Assembly: GCA_044221555.1 (NCBI GenBank)
Contig: JBGAOY010000006.1
Span: 124,001-188,000, forward strand
Source of the DNA: JAEUJM01 sp044221555
GTDB lineage: Bacteria; Actinomycetota; Acidimicrobiia; Acidimicrobiales; DATDAH01
Length of the DNA: 64,000 bases
Reading direction: 5' to 3'
The notes below the pieces were generated by a model that saw only the letters and a list, made by a program, of their open reading frames with translations, was not told where the DNA came from and made no database searches. Both the position numbers and the translations under genes were made by a program. Of this stretch, positions 35,281-43,608 are shown in pieces (position 1 is the stretch's first letter; every line of letters begins with the position of its first letter).

Positions 35281-35733
35281 ATGACCGACACCGCCGATCC
35301 CGCCGCCACCACCGAAGGGCCCCGCCGGGTGCTCCCCCGCTTCCCCGAGCTCGACACCGAGCCCTTCTGGGAGGCGACCAAGAACCACGAGCTGCGCTAC
35401 CAGGTGTGCGATGCCTGCGAGGGCGTCGTGTTCTACCCCCGGGCGCATTGCACCCACTGCACCAGCACCGAGCTGAGCTGGCGGACCTCCGCCGGCACGG
35501 GGACGATCTACACCGTCTCCGTGGTGCGGCGGAGCCTGCACCCCTCGTTCCTGGACCTCGTGCCCTACGTGGTGTCGTGGGTGGACGTCGACGAGGGGTT
35601 CCGGATCATGACCCACATCGTCGACGTGGACCCCGACGACCCGGAGTCCGGCCTCGAGATCGGTGCCCGGGTGACGGTCTCGTGGATCGACCGTGGCGCG
35701 GTCAACCTGCCCGGGTTCCGGCTCGACCGGTGA
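35281..35733 (+). CDS. DUF35 OB-fold protein with zinc ribbon
   Basis: 150 residues. The rubredoxin-like zinc ribbon has CDAC at ~43-46 and CTHC at ~58-61, then an OB-fold (GTIYTVSVVRRSLHPSF, YVVSWVDVDEGFRIMTHIVD). DUF35 proteins pair with thiolase-fold enzymes, closing or stabilising the active site, as in the steroid Ltp2-ChsH2 aldolase. Six nt separate it from the thiolase-fold gene, and its stop overlaps the ligase GTG. Confidence 0.88.
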   Translation: MTDTADPAATTEGPRRVLPRFPELDTEPFWEATKNHELRYQVCDACEGVVFYPRAHCTHCTSTELSWRTSAGTGTIYTVSVVRRSLHPSFLDLVPYVVSWVDVDEGFRIMTHIVDVDPDDPESGLEIGARVTVSWIDRGAVNLPGFRLDR

Positions 35734-37193
35734 CCGCCCGCTCGTTCCCCGCCGCGTTCCGCCTGGTGGCGGAGGCCGACCCGGACGCGATCGCGGTCAT
35801 CTGCGACGACGGTTCGCACAGGCCGACGCTCACCCGGGGGGAGCTGGAGCGGGCCGCCAACCGCACGGCCCGGGCTTACGCCGAGCGGGGGGTGGGCGAG
35901 GGCGACATGGTGACGATCGGCCTGCCCAACAGCCCGGAGTGGTTCGTGGCCTGCCTGGCCACCTGGAAGCTGGGGGCGATCCCCAACGTCGTGTCGCCTC
36001 GACTGCCCGCACCAGAGCGCGAGGCGATCATCGAGCGGGCCGATCCCGCCCTGGTCGTCGGCGTGGCACCCACCGACGCGGTCGGGCGGGCTGCGGTCCC
36101 CGCCGGCTTCGTCCCCGACGCGGGCATCGACGACGGCCCCCTGCCCGACCGGACGTCGTCGGTCGAGCGGGCGCTGGCCTCGGGCGGCAGCACCGGCCGG
36201 CCCAAGCTCATCTGCAGCGTCGAGCCCGCGGTGTTCGACCCCGAGTCGCCGCTGGGGATGCTGATCGCCCGGCGGGCGATCATGGTGACCGGCCCGCTCT
36301 ACCACGGCATCCCCTACGCCACGGCCTGGCGGTCGGTGCTGGCCGGCGCCACCGCGGTGGTGCTCCCCCGCTTCGACGCCGCCGAGTGCCTTCGCCTGGT
36401 GGAGCGCCACCGGCCCGACAAGATGACCCTCGTCCCCACCATGATGCTGCGCATCGCCCGCCTCCCCGACGAGGAGCGCCTCGCCCGGGACGTGTCGAGC
36501 CTGGAGTTCGTGCTCACCTCCGGCTCGCCCTGCCCGCCGTGGCTGATGCGCCAGTGGATCGAGTGGCTCGGCCCCGAGGTCATGCACGAGACCTTCGGCT
36601 CCACCGAGCGGATCGGCGGCACCCACATCACCGGCCAGGAGTGGCTGGAGCACCCCGGGTCGGTGGGCCGGCCCGTCGGCGGGTCGCGGCTGCGGATCCT
36701 GCATCCCGAGACCCTCGACGACGTGCCGACCGGCGAGGTGGGCGAGGTGTTCATGATGCCGCCGACCGGCCCGGGAACGTCGTACCGCTACATCGGCGCC
36801 GACGCGCGGCGGACCCACGACGGTTGGGAGAGCGTGGGCGACATGGGCCACGTCGACGAGGACGGCTACCTCTACCTGGGCGACCGGCGCAGCGACATGA
36901 TCCTGTGCGGCGGCCGCAACATCTTCCCCGCCGAGGTCGAGGCCGCCATCGAGTCCCACCCACTGGTGCGGTCGAGCGCGGTCATCGGCCTGCCCGACGA
37001 CGACCTCGGCAACACCGTCCACGCCATCGTCGAGGCCGACGGCGTGGCCGCGAGCGAGCTCGAGGCCCACGTGCGGGAACGGCTGGTCAGCTACAAGGTG
37101 CCCCGCAGCTTCGAGTTGGTCGACGAGCCCCTGCGGGACGACTCCGGCAAGGTGCGGCGCTCGGCGCTGCGCGAGGCCCGGTTGCCGGCGTGA
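35730..37193 (+). CDS. Acyl-CoA synthetase (AMP-forming)
   Basis: 487 residues, ANL superfamily. The AMP-binding loop is SGGSTGRPK at 151-159, the TFGSTERIG motif resembles YGxTE, D in VGDMGHVDEDGYLYLGDR binds the ribose, GGRNIFPAEVEAAIESHP is the hinge region, and the catalytic Lys lies in DSGKVRRSALRE. It activates a carboxylic acid to its CoA thioester, feeding the beta-oxidation-like genes around it. The GTG start overlaps the DUF35 stop by 4 nt. Confidence 0.88.
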   Translation: MTARSFPAAFRLVAEADPDAIAVICDDGSHRPTLTRGELERAANRTARAYAERGVGEGDMVTIGLPNSPEWFVACLATWKLGAIPNVVSPRLPAPEREAIIERADPALVVGVAPTDAVGRAAVPAGFVPDAGIDDGPLPDRTSSVERALASGGSTGRPKLICSVEPAVFDPESPLGMLIARRAIMVTGPLYHGIPYATAWRSVLAGATAVVLPRFDAAECLRLVERHRPDKMTLVPTMMLRIARLPDEERLARDVSSLEFVLTSGSPCPPWLMRQWIEWLGPEVMHETFGSTERIGGTHITGQEWLEHPGSVGRPVGGSRLRILHPETLDDVPTGEVGEVFMMPPTGPGTSYRYIGADARRTHDGWESVGDMGHVDEDGYLYLGDRRSDMILCGGRNIFPAEVEAAIESHPLVRSSAVIGLPDDDLGNTVHAIVEADGVAASELEAHVRERLVSYKVPRSFELVDEPLRDDSGKVRRSALREARLPA

Positions 37194-37663
37194 CCGCCCC
37201 CACGGACGGCCGGGGCCGCGCCGACCTCACCGACGCGATCCGGACCGTGATCCGGCTGGCGCGCATCGCCCAGCAGGCGCTGGACGAGGTCGGGCTCTCA
37301 CTCCCCCAGTACCGGGCGCTGAACGCCATCGTGCGGGGACCGCAACGACCCTTCGAGCTGGCCCGCTACAGCGCCGTCAGCCGCCCCGCGATGTCCGCCC
37401 TGACCACGGGGCTCGAGCGCCAGGGCTGGATCGAGCGGGAGGCGGCCCCGGCGGACGGGCGGGGCGTGTCCTTTGCTGCCACCGAGGCCGGCCGTTTGCA
37501 GTTCGCAGAGGCCGAGGAGCTCCTGCGCCGGCGCTTCAGCTCGGTCCTCGGCGACGCCACCGAGGCGCTGCGGGCCCTCGACACCGAGGCCCTCGAGGCC
37601 GCCCTCGACCACCAGGCCGAGCGGGACTTCCCCACCACAGACCCGAGCACGGAGGCGCCGTGA
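37190..37663 (+). CDS. MarR-family regulator
   Basis: 157 residues with a winged-helix core: LSLPQYRALNAIVRGPQRPFELARYSAVSRPAMSALTTGLERQGWIEREAAPADGRGVSFAATEAG, the usual MarR recognition helix and wing. It is embedded in the operon (GTGA overlap on both sides), so it is co-transcribed with the ligase and P450 genes and could sense the acid or its CoA ester. Its binding site is not apparent. Confidence 0.85.
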   Translation: MTAPTDGRGRADLTDAIRTVIRLARIAQQALDEVGLSLPQYRALNAIVRGPQRPFELARYSAVSRPAMSALTTGLERQGWIEREAAPADGRGVSFAATEAGRLQFAEAEELLRRRFSSVLGDATEALRALDTEALEAALDHQAERDFPTTDPSTEAP

Positions 37664-38907
37664 CCTTCGACCCCACCGACCCCGAGACCCGCCAGTGCCC
37701 ACACCCGCACTACGAGCGCATGCGGGCCGAGGAGCCCGTGGCCTGGATCGAGGCCAGCCAGGAGTACCTGGTCACCCGCCACGACCTGGTGCTGGAGGTC
37801 CTCCGCGACCCGGAGACCTTCTCTTCCCGACGCACCCGGGCGCTGATGCCGCTGAGCCGGGAGGACCTGGCCCGGGTGAAGGCGGCTCAGGACGAGGGCC
37901 ATCCCCGCCTGGCGATGCTGATCGCGGCCGATGCCCCGGACCACACCCGCCACCGCCGCCTGGTGTCGAAGGCGTTCTCGCCCCGCACGATCGCCACCCG
38001 GGAGGACAGCGTTCGGGCCATCACGACCCGTCTCATCGACTCGTGGATCGACCGGGACCGGATCGAGTTCGTCCAGGACTTCGCCGTGCCCCTGCCGGTC
38101 GAGGTCATCGCCGACGCCCTCAACATCCCCCACGACCTCATGGGCGAGTTCAAGCGCTGGTCCGACGACGCCATCGTGGGCTTCGGCGACGGGGCCACCG
38201 TCGACGACCTGGTCGCCGCCGAGTTGGGCATCAACGAGCTGCAACGCCACCTCGAGGCCGAGCTGGACGAGCGCCGGGCCCGGCCGCAGGACGACCTGCT
38301 CACCTCCCTGTTGGAGGCCCGGATCGACGACGACGACCCCGAGGTGACCGACACCCGACCGTTGTCGACGGCCGAGGTGCTGGGCGTGGTGCAGCAGCTG
38401 ATCGTGGGCGGCAACGAGACCACGACCAAGGCACTGACCGCGCTCCTGCGAGACCTCGCCGACCACCCCGAGCACTGGGACGCGGTCAAGGCCGACCCGA
38501 CCCGGATCCCGACGATCATCGAGGAGTCGCTGCGGCTCTCGTCGCCGGTGCAGGGGTTCCACCGCACGGCGACCCGCGACGTCGAGCTCGGCGGGGTGCT
38601 GATCCCCAAGGGTCGCCGCCTCGTCGTCACCTACGCCTCGGCCAACCGCGACGAAGCGGTGTTCCCCGACCCGGAGGGGTTCGACCCCGACCGTGACGGC
38701 CTCGTCGACCACGTGGCCTTCGGGCGGGGGCCGCACTTCTGCCTCGGGGCGGGCCTGGCCCGGCTGGAGCTGCGGGTGGCGCTCGAGGAGCTGAGCCGGC
38801 GCCTGGACTCGTACACCCTCGCCGACACCAACGACTTCCGGTACAACGAGAGCTTCCTCCTCCACGGGCTGCTCGAACTGCACCTCGACATCGTCCCGGC
38901 GCCCTGA
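37660..38907 (+). CDS. Cytochrome P450
   Basis: 415 residues. I-helix VGGNETTTKAL (acid/Thr pair), K-helix EESLR, and heme loop FGRGPHFCLGAGLARLEL with the axial Cys. The N-terminus is soluble, without a membrane anchor, as in bacterial class I P450s that take electrons from ferredoxin; no ferredoxin gene is visible. It probably hydroxylates the substrate of the surrounding pathway. The GTG start overlaps the MarR stop by 4 nt. Confidence 0.92.
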   Translation: MTFDPTDPETRQCPHPHYERMRAEEPVAWIEASQEYLVTRHDLVLEVLRDPETFSSRRTRALMPLSREDLARVKAAQDEGHPRLAMLIAADAPDHTRHRRLVSKAFSPRTIATREDSVRAITTRLIDSWIDRDRIEFVQDFAVPLPVEVIADALNIPHDLMGEFKRWSDDAIVGFGDGATVDDLVAAELGINELQRHLEAELDERRARPQDDLLTSLLEARIDDDDPEVTDTRPLSTAEVLGVVQQLIVGGNETTTKALTALLRDLADHPEHWDAVKADPTRIPTIIEESLRLSSPVQGFHRTATRDVELGGVLIPKGRRLVVTYASANRDEAVFPDPEGFDPDRDGLVDHVAFGRGPHFCLGAGLARLELRVALEELSRRLDSYTLADTNDFRYNESFLLHGLLELHLDIVPAP

Positions 38908-38908
38908 G

Positions 38909-39052
38909 ATGGACCTCACCCACAAGCTCGTCGTGACGACCGGCGCCGCTCGCTTCGTTCCGCCTCGTCGCCGAACGGCGGAAGCGGGACCTCTCGGCGC
39001 GCCTTGCGATCGATGCCCCCGACTCGCCGAGAACCGAGCAAGCGATGTCTGA
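38909..39052 (+). pseudogene. Mini-ORF, probable SDR remnant 1
   Basis: A 47-residue frame starts 1 nt after the P450 stop. Its first 14 residues, MDLTHKLVVTTGAA, look like an SDR nucleotide-binding start. The rest is Arg/Pro-rich and unlike an SDR. It ends with a TGA overlapping the start of the next SDR gene. I read it as an SDR gene with most of its body deleted and its ends kept; translation as a microprotein is possible. Confidence 0.55.
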
Positions 39053-39878
39053 CCGGGCGATCGCCGACAAGGTCGTGGTGATCACCGGCGCCGCCGGCGG
39101 CATCGGCTCGGCCTGCGCCCACCGGTTCGCCGCCGAGGGGCCCCGACGCCTGATCTGCGCCGACCTCGATGGAGCGGCCGCTGAACGGGTCGCTGCCTCG
39201 GTCAACGCTGATGTTGGCGCCGACCTCGCCGTCGGCCGGGCCTGCGACGTCGGTCGGGAAGCGTCCGTGCAGGCGCTGATCGAAGAGGTCACAGCCGCCG
39301 ACGGCACCATCGACCTCTACTTCTCCAACGCCGGGGTCGCCACGCTGTCGGATCCCTTCACCGACGACGACGTGTGGGACCGGGCCTGGCGGGTCAACAC
39401 GATGGCCCACGTCTGGGCCGCCCGGCACCTGCTGCCCGCCTGGCTGGCGCGGGGCGACGGCCACCTCGTCACCACCTCCTCGATCGCCGGCCTGCTGACC
39501 GCCATGGGCGACGCTGCCTACAGCGCCAGCAAGCACGCCTCCGTGGGCCTGGCCGAGTGGCTGGCCATCACCTACCGGGACGACGGCGTGCGCGTGTCCA
39601 CCGTCTGCCCCGCCGGCGTCGACACCCAGATGCTGGCGGTGTTCGCGGGCGACGAAGTCGACGGCGCCGATGTGGGAGGGGTCGACGTGATGAGCGCGAC
39701 CGAGGCGGCGGAACGGATCCTGGCCGGGATCCAGGCCGAGGACACGCTGATCCTCACCCACCCCGAAGTCGAGCTGTTCCTCCAACGCAAGACCAGCGAC
39801 CACGCCCGCTGGGTACGCGGCATGGTCCGCCAGTGGCGCGACCTCCGCCCCGCCCTCGGTCGCAAGGATCCCGCGTGA
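39045..39878 (+). CDS. SDR-family oxidoreductase
   Basis: 277 residues. VVITGAAGGIGSACAHRF nucleotide site, SNAGVATLSDPF, Ser in TTSSIAGLLT, and catalytic AAYSASKHA. The C-terminus ends ALGRKDPA. It oxidises or reduces an alcohol/ketone of unknown identity, NAD(P)-dependent. It lies in the P450 operon between two mini-ORFs. Confidence 0.85.
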   Translation: MSDRAIADKVVVITGAAGGIGSACAHRFAAEGPRRLICADLDGAAAERVAASVNADVGADLAVGRACDVGREASVQALIEEVTAADGTIDLYFSNAGVATLSDPFTDDDVWDRAWRVNTMAHVWAARHLLPAWLARGDGHLVTTSSIAGLLTAMGDAAYSASKHASVGLAEWLAITYRDDGVRVSTVCPAGVDTQMLAVFAGDEVDGADVGGVDVMSATEAAERILAGIQAEDTLILTHPEVELFLQRKTSDHARWVRGMVRQWRDLRPALGRKDPA

Positions 39879-39964
39879 CGGGCCGATTGGACGGCAAGGC
39901 TGATCATCGACGCTCCGAGCACGTGCGACATCGGCGACCCCTCGGCCGCAAGGCGCGGGCATGA
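39875..39964 (+). pseudogene. Mini-ORF, probable SDR remnant 2
   Basis: 29 residues. The start MTGRLDGKA is nearly identical to the N-terminus of the SDR at 40053 (MTGRLDGKV). The end PLGRKARA resembles the C-terminus of the SDR at 39045 (ALGRKDPA). So an SDR's first ~9 and last ~8 codons survive with the body gone. It overlaps the genes on both sides by 4 nt (GTGA, ATGA). Confidence 0.65.
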
Positions 39965-40056
39965 CCGGCGCGCCAACCAGCAAGGTGGCGCTGATCACCG
40001 GCGGCTCGAGCAAGCACGACCAAAGCGCCACGCTCGATCGGGAGGCGGCGGGGTGA
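39961..40056 (+). pseudogene. Mini-ORF, probable SDR remnant 3
   Basis: 31 residues. MTGAPTSKVALITGGSS is a clear SDR nucleotide-binding start; after it come 14 unrelated residues and a stop. Overlaps are ATGA at the start and GTGA at the end with the next SDR gene. As with its neighbours, only the gene ends seem to remain. Confidence 0.65.
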
Positions 40057-40865
40057 CCGGCCGACTGGACGGCAAGGTCGCCGTGGTGACCGGCGGATCG
40101 AGCGGGATCGGCGCGGCGACCGTCGCCACGTTCCTGGCCGAGGGCGCGCGGGTCGTGGTCGCCGACCTCCACGAGCCCGAGCCCGCGTTCGTCGGCGACG
40201 TGGTCTTCGTGCCCACCGACGTCAGCCGGGAGGAGGACGTGGCCGCCGCGGTCGACCTCGCGGTGGCCGAGCTGGGTGGGCTCGAGGTCATGGTCAACAA
40301 CGCCGGCATCCTCGGTGCCGTCGGCCCGATCGCCGAGCAGGACGCCGGCGACTGGCGCCGCACCCTCGACGTGCTGGTCAACGGGGTGTTCCACGGGATC
40401 AAGCACGCCGCCCGGGTGATGGCGCCGCAGCGATCGGGCGCCATCGTCTCCACCGCCAGCATCGCCGGCCTCCAGGGCGGCATCGGCCCCCACGCCTACA
40501 CGACCAGCAAGCACGCCGTCATCGGCCTCACTAGGTCGGCCGCCTCCGAGCTGGGCGCCCACGGCATCCGCGTCAACGCGGTCGCCCCCGGCGTGATGGC
40601 GACGCCACTCAGCGCCTACGCCATCACCGGCGACCGCACCGAGATGGGCCGGGCCACCGACCAGATCGCGTCGGAATCGCTGCTCGGCACCGCGGGCACG
40701 GCTCAGGACATCGCCGACGCCATCCTCTACCTGTCCGGCCCCGAGTCCCGCTACGTCACCGGCCACTGCCTGGTGGTCGACGCCGGCGCCACCTCCACGA
40801 GCGGCACCGGCCAACTCCACCACCTCCGCCCCAACCTCATCACCGAAGAGGGCCGGGCCCGGTAG
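40053..40865 (+). CDS. SDR-family oxidoreductase
   Basis: 270 residues. VVTGGSSGIGAAT nucleotide site, NNAGILGAVGPIAEQD, STASIAGLQGGIGPH and catalytic HAYTTSKHA; C-terminal YVTGHCLVVDAG. It is the last gene of the rightward operon that began at 32072 and is coupled by GTGA to mini-ORF 3. Substrate unknown. Confidence 0.87.
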   Translation: MTGRLDGKVAVVTGGSSGIGAATVATFLAEGARVVVADLHEPEPAFVGDVVFVPTDVSREEDVAAAVDLAVAELGGLEVMVNNAGILGAVGPIAEQDAGDWRRTLDVLVNGVFHGIKHAARVMAPQRSGAIVSTASIAGLQGGIGPHAYTTSKHAVIGLTRSAASELGAHGIRVNAVAPGVMATPLSAYAITGDRTEMGRATDQIASESLLGTAGTAQDIADAILYLSGPESRYVTGHCLVVDAGATSTSGTGQLHHLRPNLITEEGRAR

Positions 40866-41071
40866 CAGCGGCCACCAAGGCTCGATCCTTCCCTGCGCAT
40901 TTCAGGCTGTTGCCGATCGATTCTGAAAGGCGCGAAGAATGGGGCGAGCGGGCTCCGTAGGTCGATCTGGGACCCCCTTCGGCCCAGCTCCCGACCACGA
41001 CGGCCGACAGCGGTGATCGGCCGACCCGGATCCGACCGCGGACCGTGGCCCGCCACCAAGATTCGCTCATT

Positions 41072-41114
41072 CTCGACGACATAGCCCCGCGAAAACCCGC
41101 GCTATGTCGTCGAG
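41072..41114. repeat. 14-bp perfect inverted repeat
   Basis: CTCGACGACATAGC (41072-41085) and its exact reverse complement GCTATGTCGTCGAG (41101-41114) around a 15-nt loop. No T-tract follows, so it is not a standard terminator. It could be a transposon-end scrap, a protein-binding site or a structured RNA stem. Confidence 0.85.
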
Positions 41115-41184
41115 GTTCAGCGGACTGGCGATCGATGCCGACGATCAGCACGGAGCGTGAGAAATCTGAGTTGCGTCTCGAACC

Positions 41185-41223
41185 CGAGGCAATGGCACCC
41201 GCATTCCGGGCCCTATTGCCTCG
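41185..41223. repeat. 9-bp inverted repeat
   Basis: CGAGGCAAT (41185-41193) pairs with ATTGCCTCG (41215-41223), loop 21 nt. It lies about 70 bp from the 14-bp repeat in the same gene-free stretch. Confidence 0.6.
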
Positions 41224-41495
41224 AGAATGATGACCGCCCCGAGGCCGGACACAGAGCGTGGCGATTCGGTCTTCAGCCACCGATTCCAGGGCCTGCCAGC
41301 ACGGGGTCCGGCAATCGGTGCGGAACTCAGCACGGAAGCGCGAGGAACCGGCCCCGGATCGGGGGCGCACCGAGCGCGGCGGCCCGAGCCACCTCCCTTC
41401 CCCCGCCACCTTTGCCTTTCTGTCCCGCCGCCGGGTTCGACCCCATCGCGCCCGTCTGGCGGCCGTCGCGCCCGCCCCACTGCGCTCACCTCAAA

Positions 41496-41666
41496 CCAGC
41501 GCAGCAACCCGGACGACATCCGTCTGGATGCGCCGAGATCATTCCAGCGCAACCGCCGCCGCCAGGTCCGACCCATCGAGCGCGACCGGTCACCGCCGCT
41601 CCCAGCGCAACAGACCGCACAACATCCGGGTCGATGCGCCGAGATCAGGCCAGCGCAACCGCCGCC
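41496..41666. repeat. Two ~65-bp imperfect direct repeats
   Basis: Unit 1 (41496-41560) and unit 2 (41602-41666) share the order CCAGCGCA, a CATCCG segment, GATGCGCCGAGATCA and a final CCAGCGCAACCGCCGCC. Unit 2 ends exactly at the stop codon of the SDR gene, so the 3' region of that gene seems to have been copied once into the gap. Confidence 0.75.
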
Positions 41667-42383
41667 TCAGGCCGTCAGCCCGCCGTCGACGGTGATCTCG
41701 GCGCCGGTGGTGTAGCGGCTCTCGTCGGAGGCGAGCCACAGGGCCAGGTCGGCGACGTCGGCGGGGGTGCCGTTCTTGCGGAGTGGGACGGTCAGCGCTG
41801 CCTCCTCGAGGGGGAGGCCGGCGATCATGTCGGTGACGATGATGCCGGGGTGGATGGAGTTGACCCGGATGCCGTGGGGGCCGAGGTCGAGGGCGGCGTT
41901 CTTGGTCATGCCCCGCACCGCCCACTTGGTGGCGCCGTAGGCGAAGGCGCCGCTGCCCTCCAGGCCGGCGATGGACGAGATGTTGATGATCGAGCCCGAG
42001 CCCTGCTCGATCATCGGCGCCGACACGGTGAGCATGCCGAGGAACACCCCGGTCTGGTTGACCGACACGATGCGGTGCCACATCTCGACGGTGGTCTCGG
42101 TCAGCGAGAGCTTGCGGAAGATGCCGGCGTTGTTGACCAGCACGTCGAGACGACCGTTCTCCGCCACGATCTGGCCGACCACCGCCGCCCAGCGCTCGGG
42201 GTCGGTGACGTCGTGCTCCAGGAACACTGCGCCCGTCGCCGCCGCCGTCTCCTGTCCGGCCTCGACGCGGAAGTCGGTGATGTAGACCGTCGCGCCCTCC
42301 TCGACGAAGCGGGCCGCTTCCGCCGCGCCCTGGCCGCGGGCGCCGCCGGTGATCAGGCACACCTTGCCGTCGAGGCGGCCCAT
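41667..42383 (-). CDS. SDR-family oxidoreductase
   Basis: 238 residues. CLITGGARGQGAAEAARF nucleotide site, NNAGIFRKLSLTETT, ISSIAGLEGSGAFAYGATKWA with catalytic Tyr-Lys, and C-terminal YTTGAEITVDGGLTA. The ATG at 42383 is chosen for its TGATG overlap with the CoA-transferase stop; longer upstream reading is shadow. It is the last gene of the CitE-like/CoA-transferase/SDR operon. Confidence 0.87.
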   Translation of the reverse strand: MGRLDGKVCLITGGARGQGAAEAARFVEEGATVYITDFRVEAGQETAAATGAVFLEHDVTDPERWAAVVGQIVAENGRLDVLVNNAGIFRKLSLTETTVEMWHRIVSVNQTGVFLGMLTVSAPMIEQGSGSIINISSIAGLEGSGAFAYGATKWAVRGMTKNAALDLGPHGIRVNSIHPGIIVTDMIAGLPLEEAALTVPLRKNGTPADVADLALWLASDESRYTTGAEITVDGGLTA

Positions 42384-43585
42384 CAGATCGTCCCCGCCGA
42401 CTTGAGGGCGTTGTAGCGCTCTGCCGGCATGCCCAGCTGCTCGCGGTACACCCGCTCGTTGTCCTCCCCGAGTTGCGGACCCGACCGCCACACCGAACCG
42501 CCGTGGTTGGCCAGCTTGGGCACGACGTTGGGCATGCGGATCGGTCCCAGATCATGGTCGTCCACGGTCACGATGGCCTCCCGTTCCTCGTAGGTCTTGC
42601 TGGCCACGATGTCGGCCATCGAGAAGATGGGCGAGGCGACGACCTCCATGTCGGCCATCCGGGCCAGGCACTCGTCAAGCGTCTGGGTGGCGATCCAGGT
42701 GCGGAGCCCGGCATCGAGCTCGGGGCCACGCGCCGCCTGCTGCTGCGGCGTGGTGAACTCCTCTTCCGGCAGGCCCAGGAGCTTGGCCACGTTGGTCACC
42801 GACCGGGGTGTGGCCGAGGTGACGGTCAGCCACTGGTCGTCGGCGGTAAGGAAGGTGTTGACGACGGCACCGGGGGCGATGGCGAGCTGGTTTCCCGCCC
42901 GCCCAGGGACGACGCCCAGCTGGTCGTGCACGATCACCTGCCACTCGATGAGGCGGAAGAGGCTCTCGAAGAGCGCGAGGTCGATCCACTCGCCGGCGAA
43001 GTCCGGCTCGTGGCGGCGGTGGAGCGCGGCGCTGATGGCGAAGGCGCCCATGAGGGCCGTGACCGTGTCGCCGTGGGAAAAGCCGGTGTGGACCGGGGGG
43101 CCGTCGGCGAAGCCGGTGAGGTTGACGACCCCGCTCATGGCCTCGCCCACCTTGCCGAAACCGGGCCGGTCGCGATCGGTCGTGTTGGCGCCATGACCCG
43201 AGACCTGGAGCATCACCAGCTTCGGGTTGACCTCCCGCAAGCTGGGCCAGTCCAGACCCCACCGCTCGAGCGTGCCCACCCGGAAGTTGGTGATGACGAC
43301 GTCGGCCCAGGCCGCCAGCTCGCGGGCCAGGTCCTGGCCCTCCTGGCTGCGCAGGTCGAGGGTGACCGACCGCTTGTTGCGGGCCGCCACTTTCCACCAC
43401 AGGTAGATGCCGTCCTTGACCGGCCCCATCTGGCGGGAGGGGTCGCCGTGGGTGGGGTCCTCGACGTGGACCACGTCGGCGCCCAGGTCGGCCAGCAGCG
43501 TGCCGGCCAGGGGCCCGGCGATGATCTGGCCGAACTCGACGACCTTCAAGCCGTCGAACGTGGGAGGACCGGTTCGCTCCGTCAT
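42383..43585 (-). CDS. CaiB/BaiF-type (class III) CoA-transferase
   Basis: 400 residues. FDGLKVVEFGQIIAGPLAGTLLADLGADVVHVE and LWWKVAARNKRSVTLDLR are family signatures; the likely catalytic Asp is in HTGFSHGDTVTAL. It transfers CoA between carboxylates, reversible and without ATP. The ATG at 43585 lies 9 nt after a -10-like TATGAT that is part of regulatory motif copy C, so it has its own promoter within the operon. A paralogue is at 48172-49380. Confidence 0.88.
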   Translation of the reverse strand: MTERTGPPTFDGLKVVEFGQIIAGPLAGTLLADLGADVVHVEDPTHGDPSRQMGPVKDGIYLWWKVAARNKRSVTLDLRSQEGQDLARELAAWADVVITNFRVGTLERWGLDWPSLREVNPKLVMLQVSGHGANTTDRDRPGFGKVGEAMSGVVNLTGFADGPPVHTGFSHGDTVTALMGAFAISAALHRRHEPDFAGEWIDLALFESLFRLIEWQVIVHDQLGVVPGRAGNQLAIAPGAVVNTFLTADDQWLTVTSATPRSVTNVAKLLGLPEEEFTTPQQQAARGPELDAGLRTWIATQTLDECLARMADMEVVASPIFSMADIVASKTYEEREAIVTVDDHDLGPIRMPNVVPKLANHGGSVWRSGPQLGEDNERVYREQLGMPAERYNALKSAGTI

Positions 43586-43594
43586 ATCCGCACA

Positions 43595-43607
43595 ATCATA
43601 CGCAGAG
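43595..43607 (-). promoter_or_regulatory. Shared regulatory motif, copy C (CoA-transferase promoter)
   Basis: ATCATACGCAGAG on the top strand, i.e. CTCTGCGTATGAT on the coding strand. Its last six bases, TATGAT, form the -10 box. It sits in the 23-bp gap between the CitE-like gene and the CoA-transferase gene. Confidence 0.65.
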
Positions 43608-43608
43608 A

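Larger units (their letters stand above)
40866..41666. other. 801-bp gap between convergent SDR genes, no gene seen
   Basis: Frames through this stretch have no coherent protein family content or ribosome sites; I see no gene. It holds a 14-bp perfect inverted repeat (41072-41114), a 9-bp one (41185-41223), a short TTTCAG/CTGAAA pair near 40904-40932, and two ~65-bp imperfect direct repeats, the second abutting the stop of the leftward SDR. It is unusual in a region where genes otherwise overlap. Confidence 0.7.

Noticed and set aside
40866..42416. Open frames of 140-420 codons on the top strand across the gap and the SDR gene
   Set aside because: They lack family motifs and ribosome sites and run antisense to a clear SDR gene.
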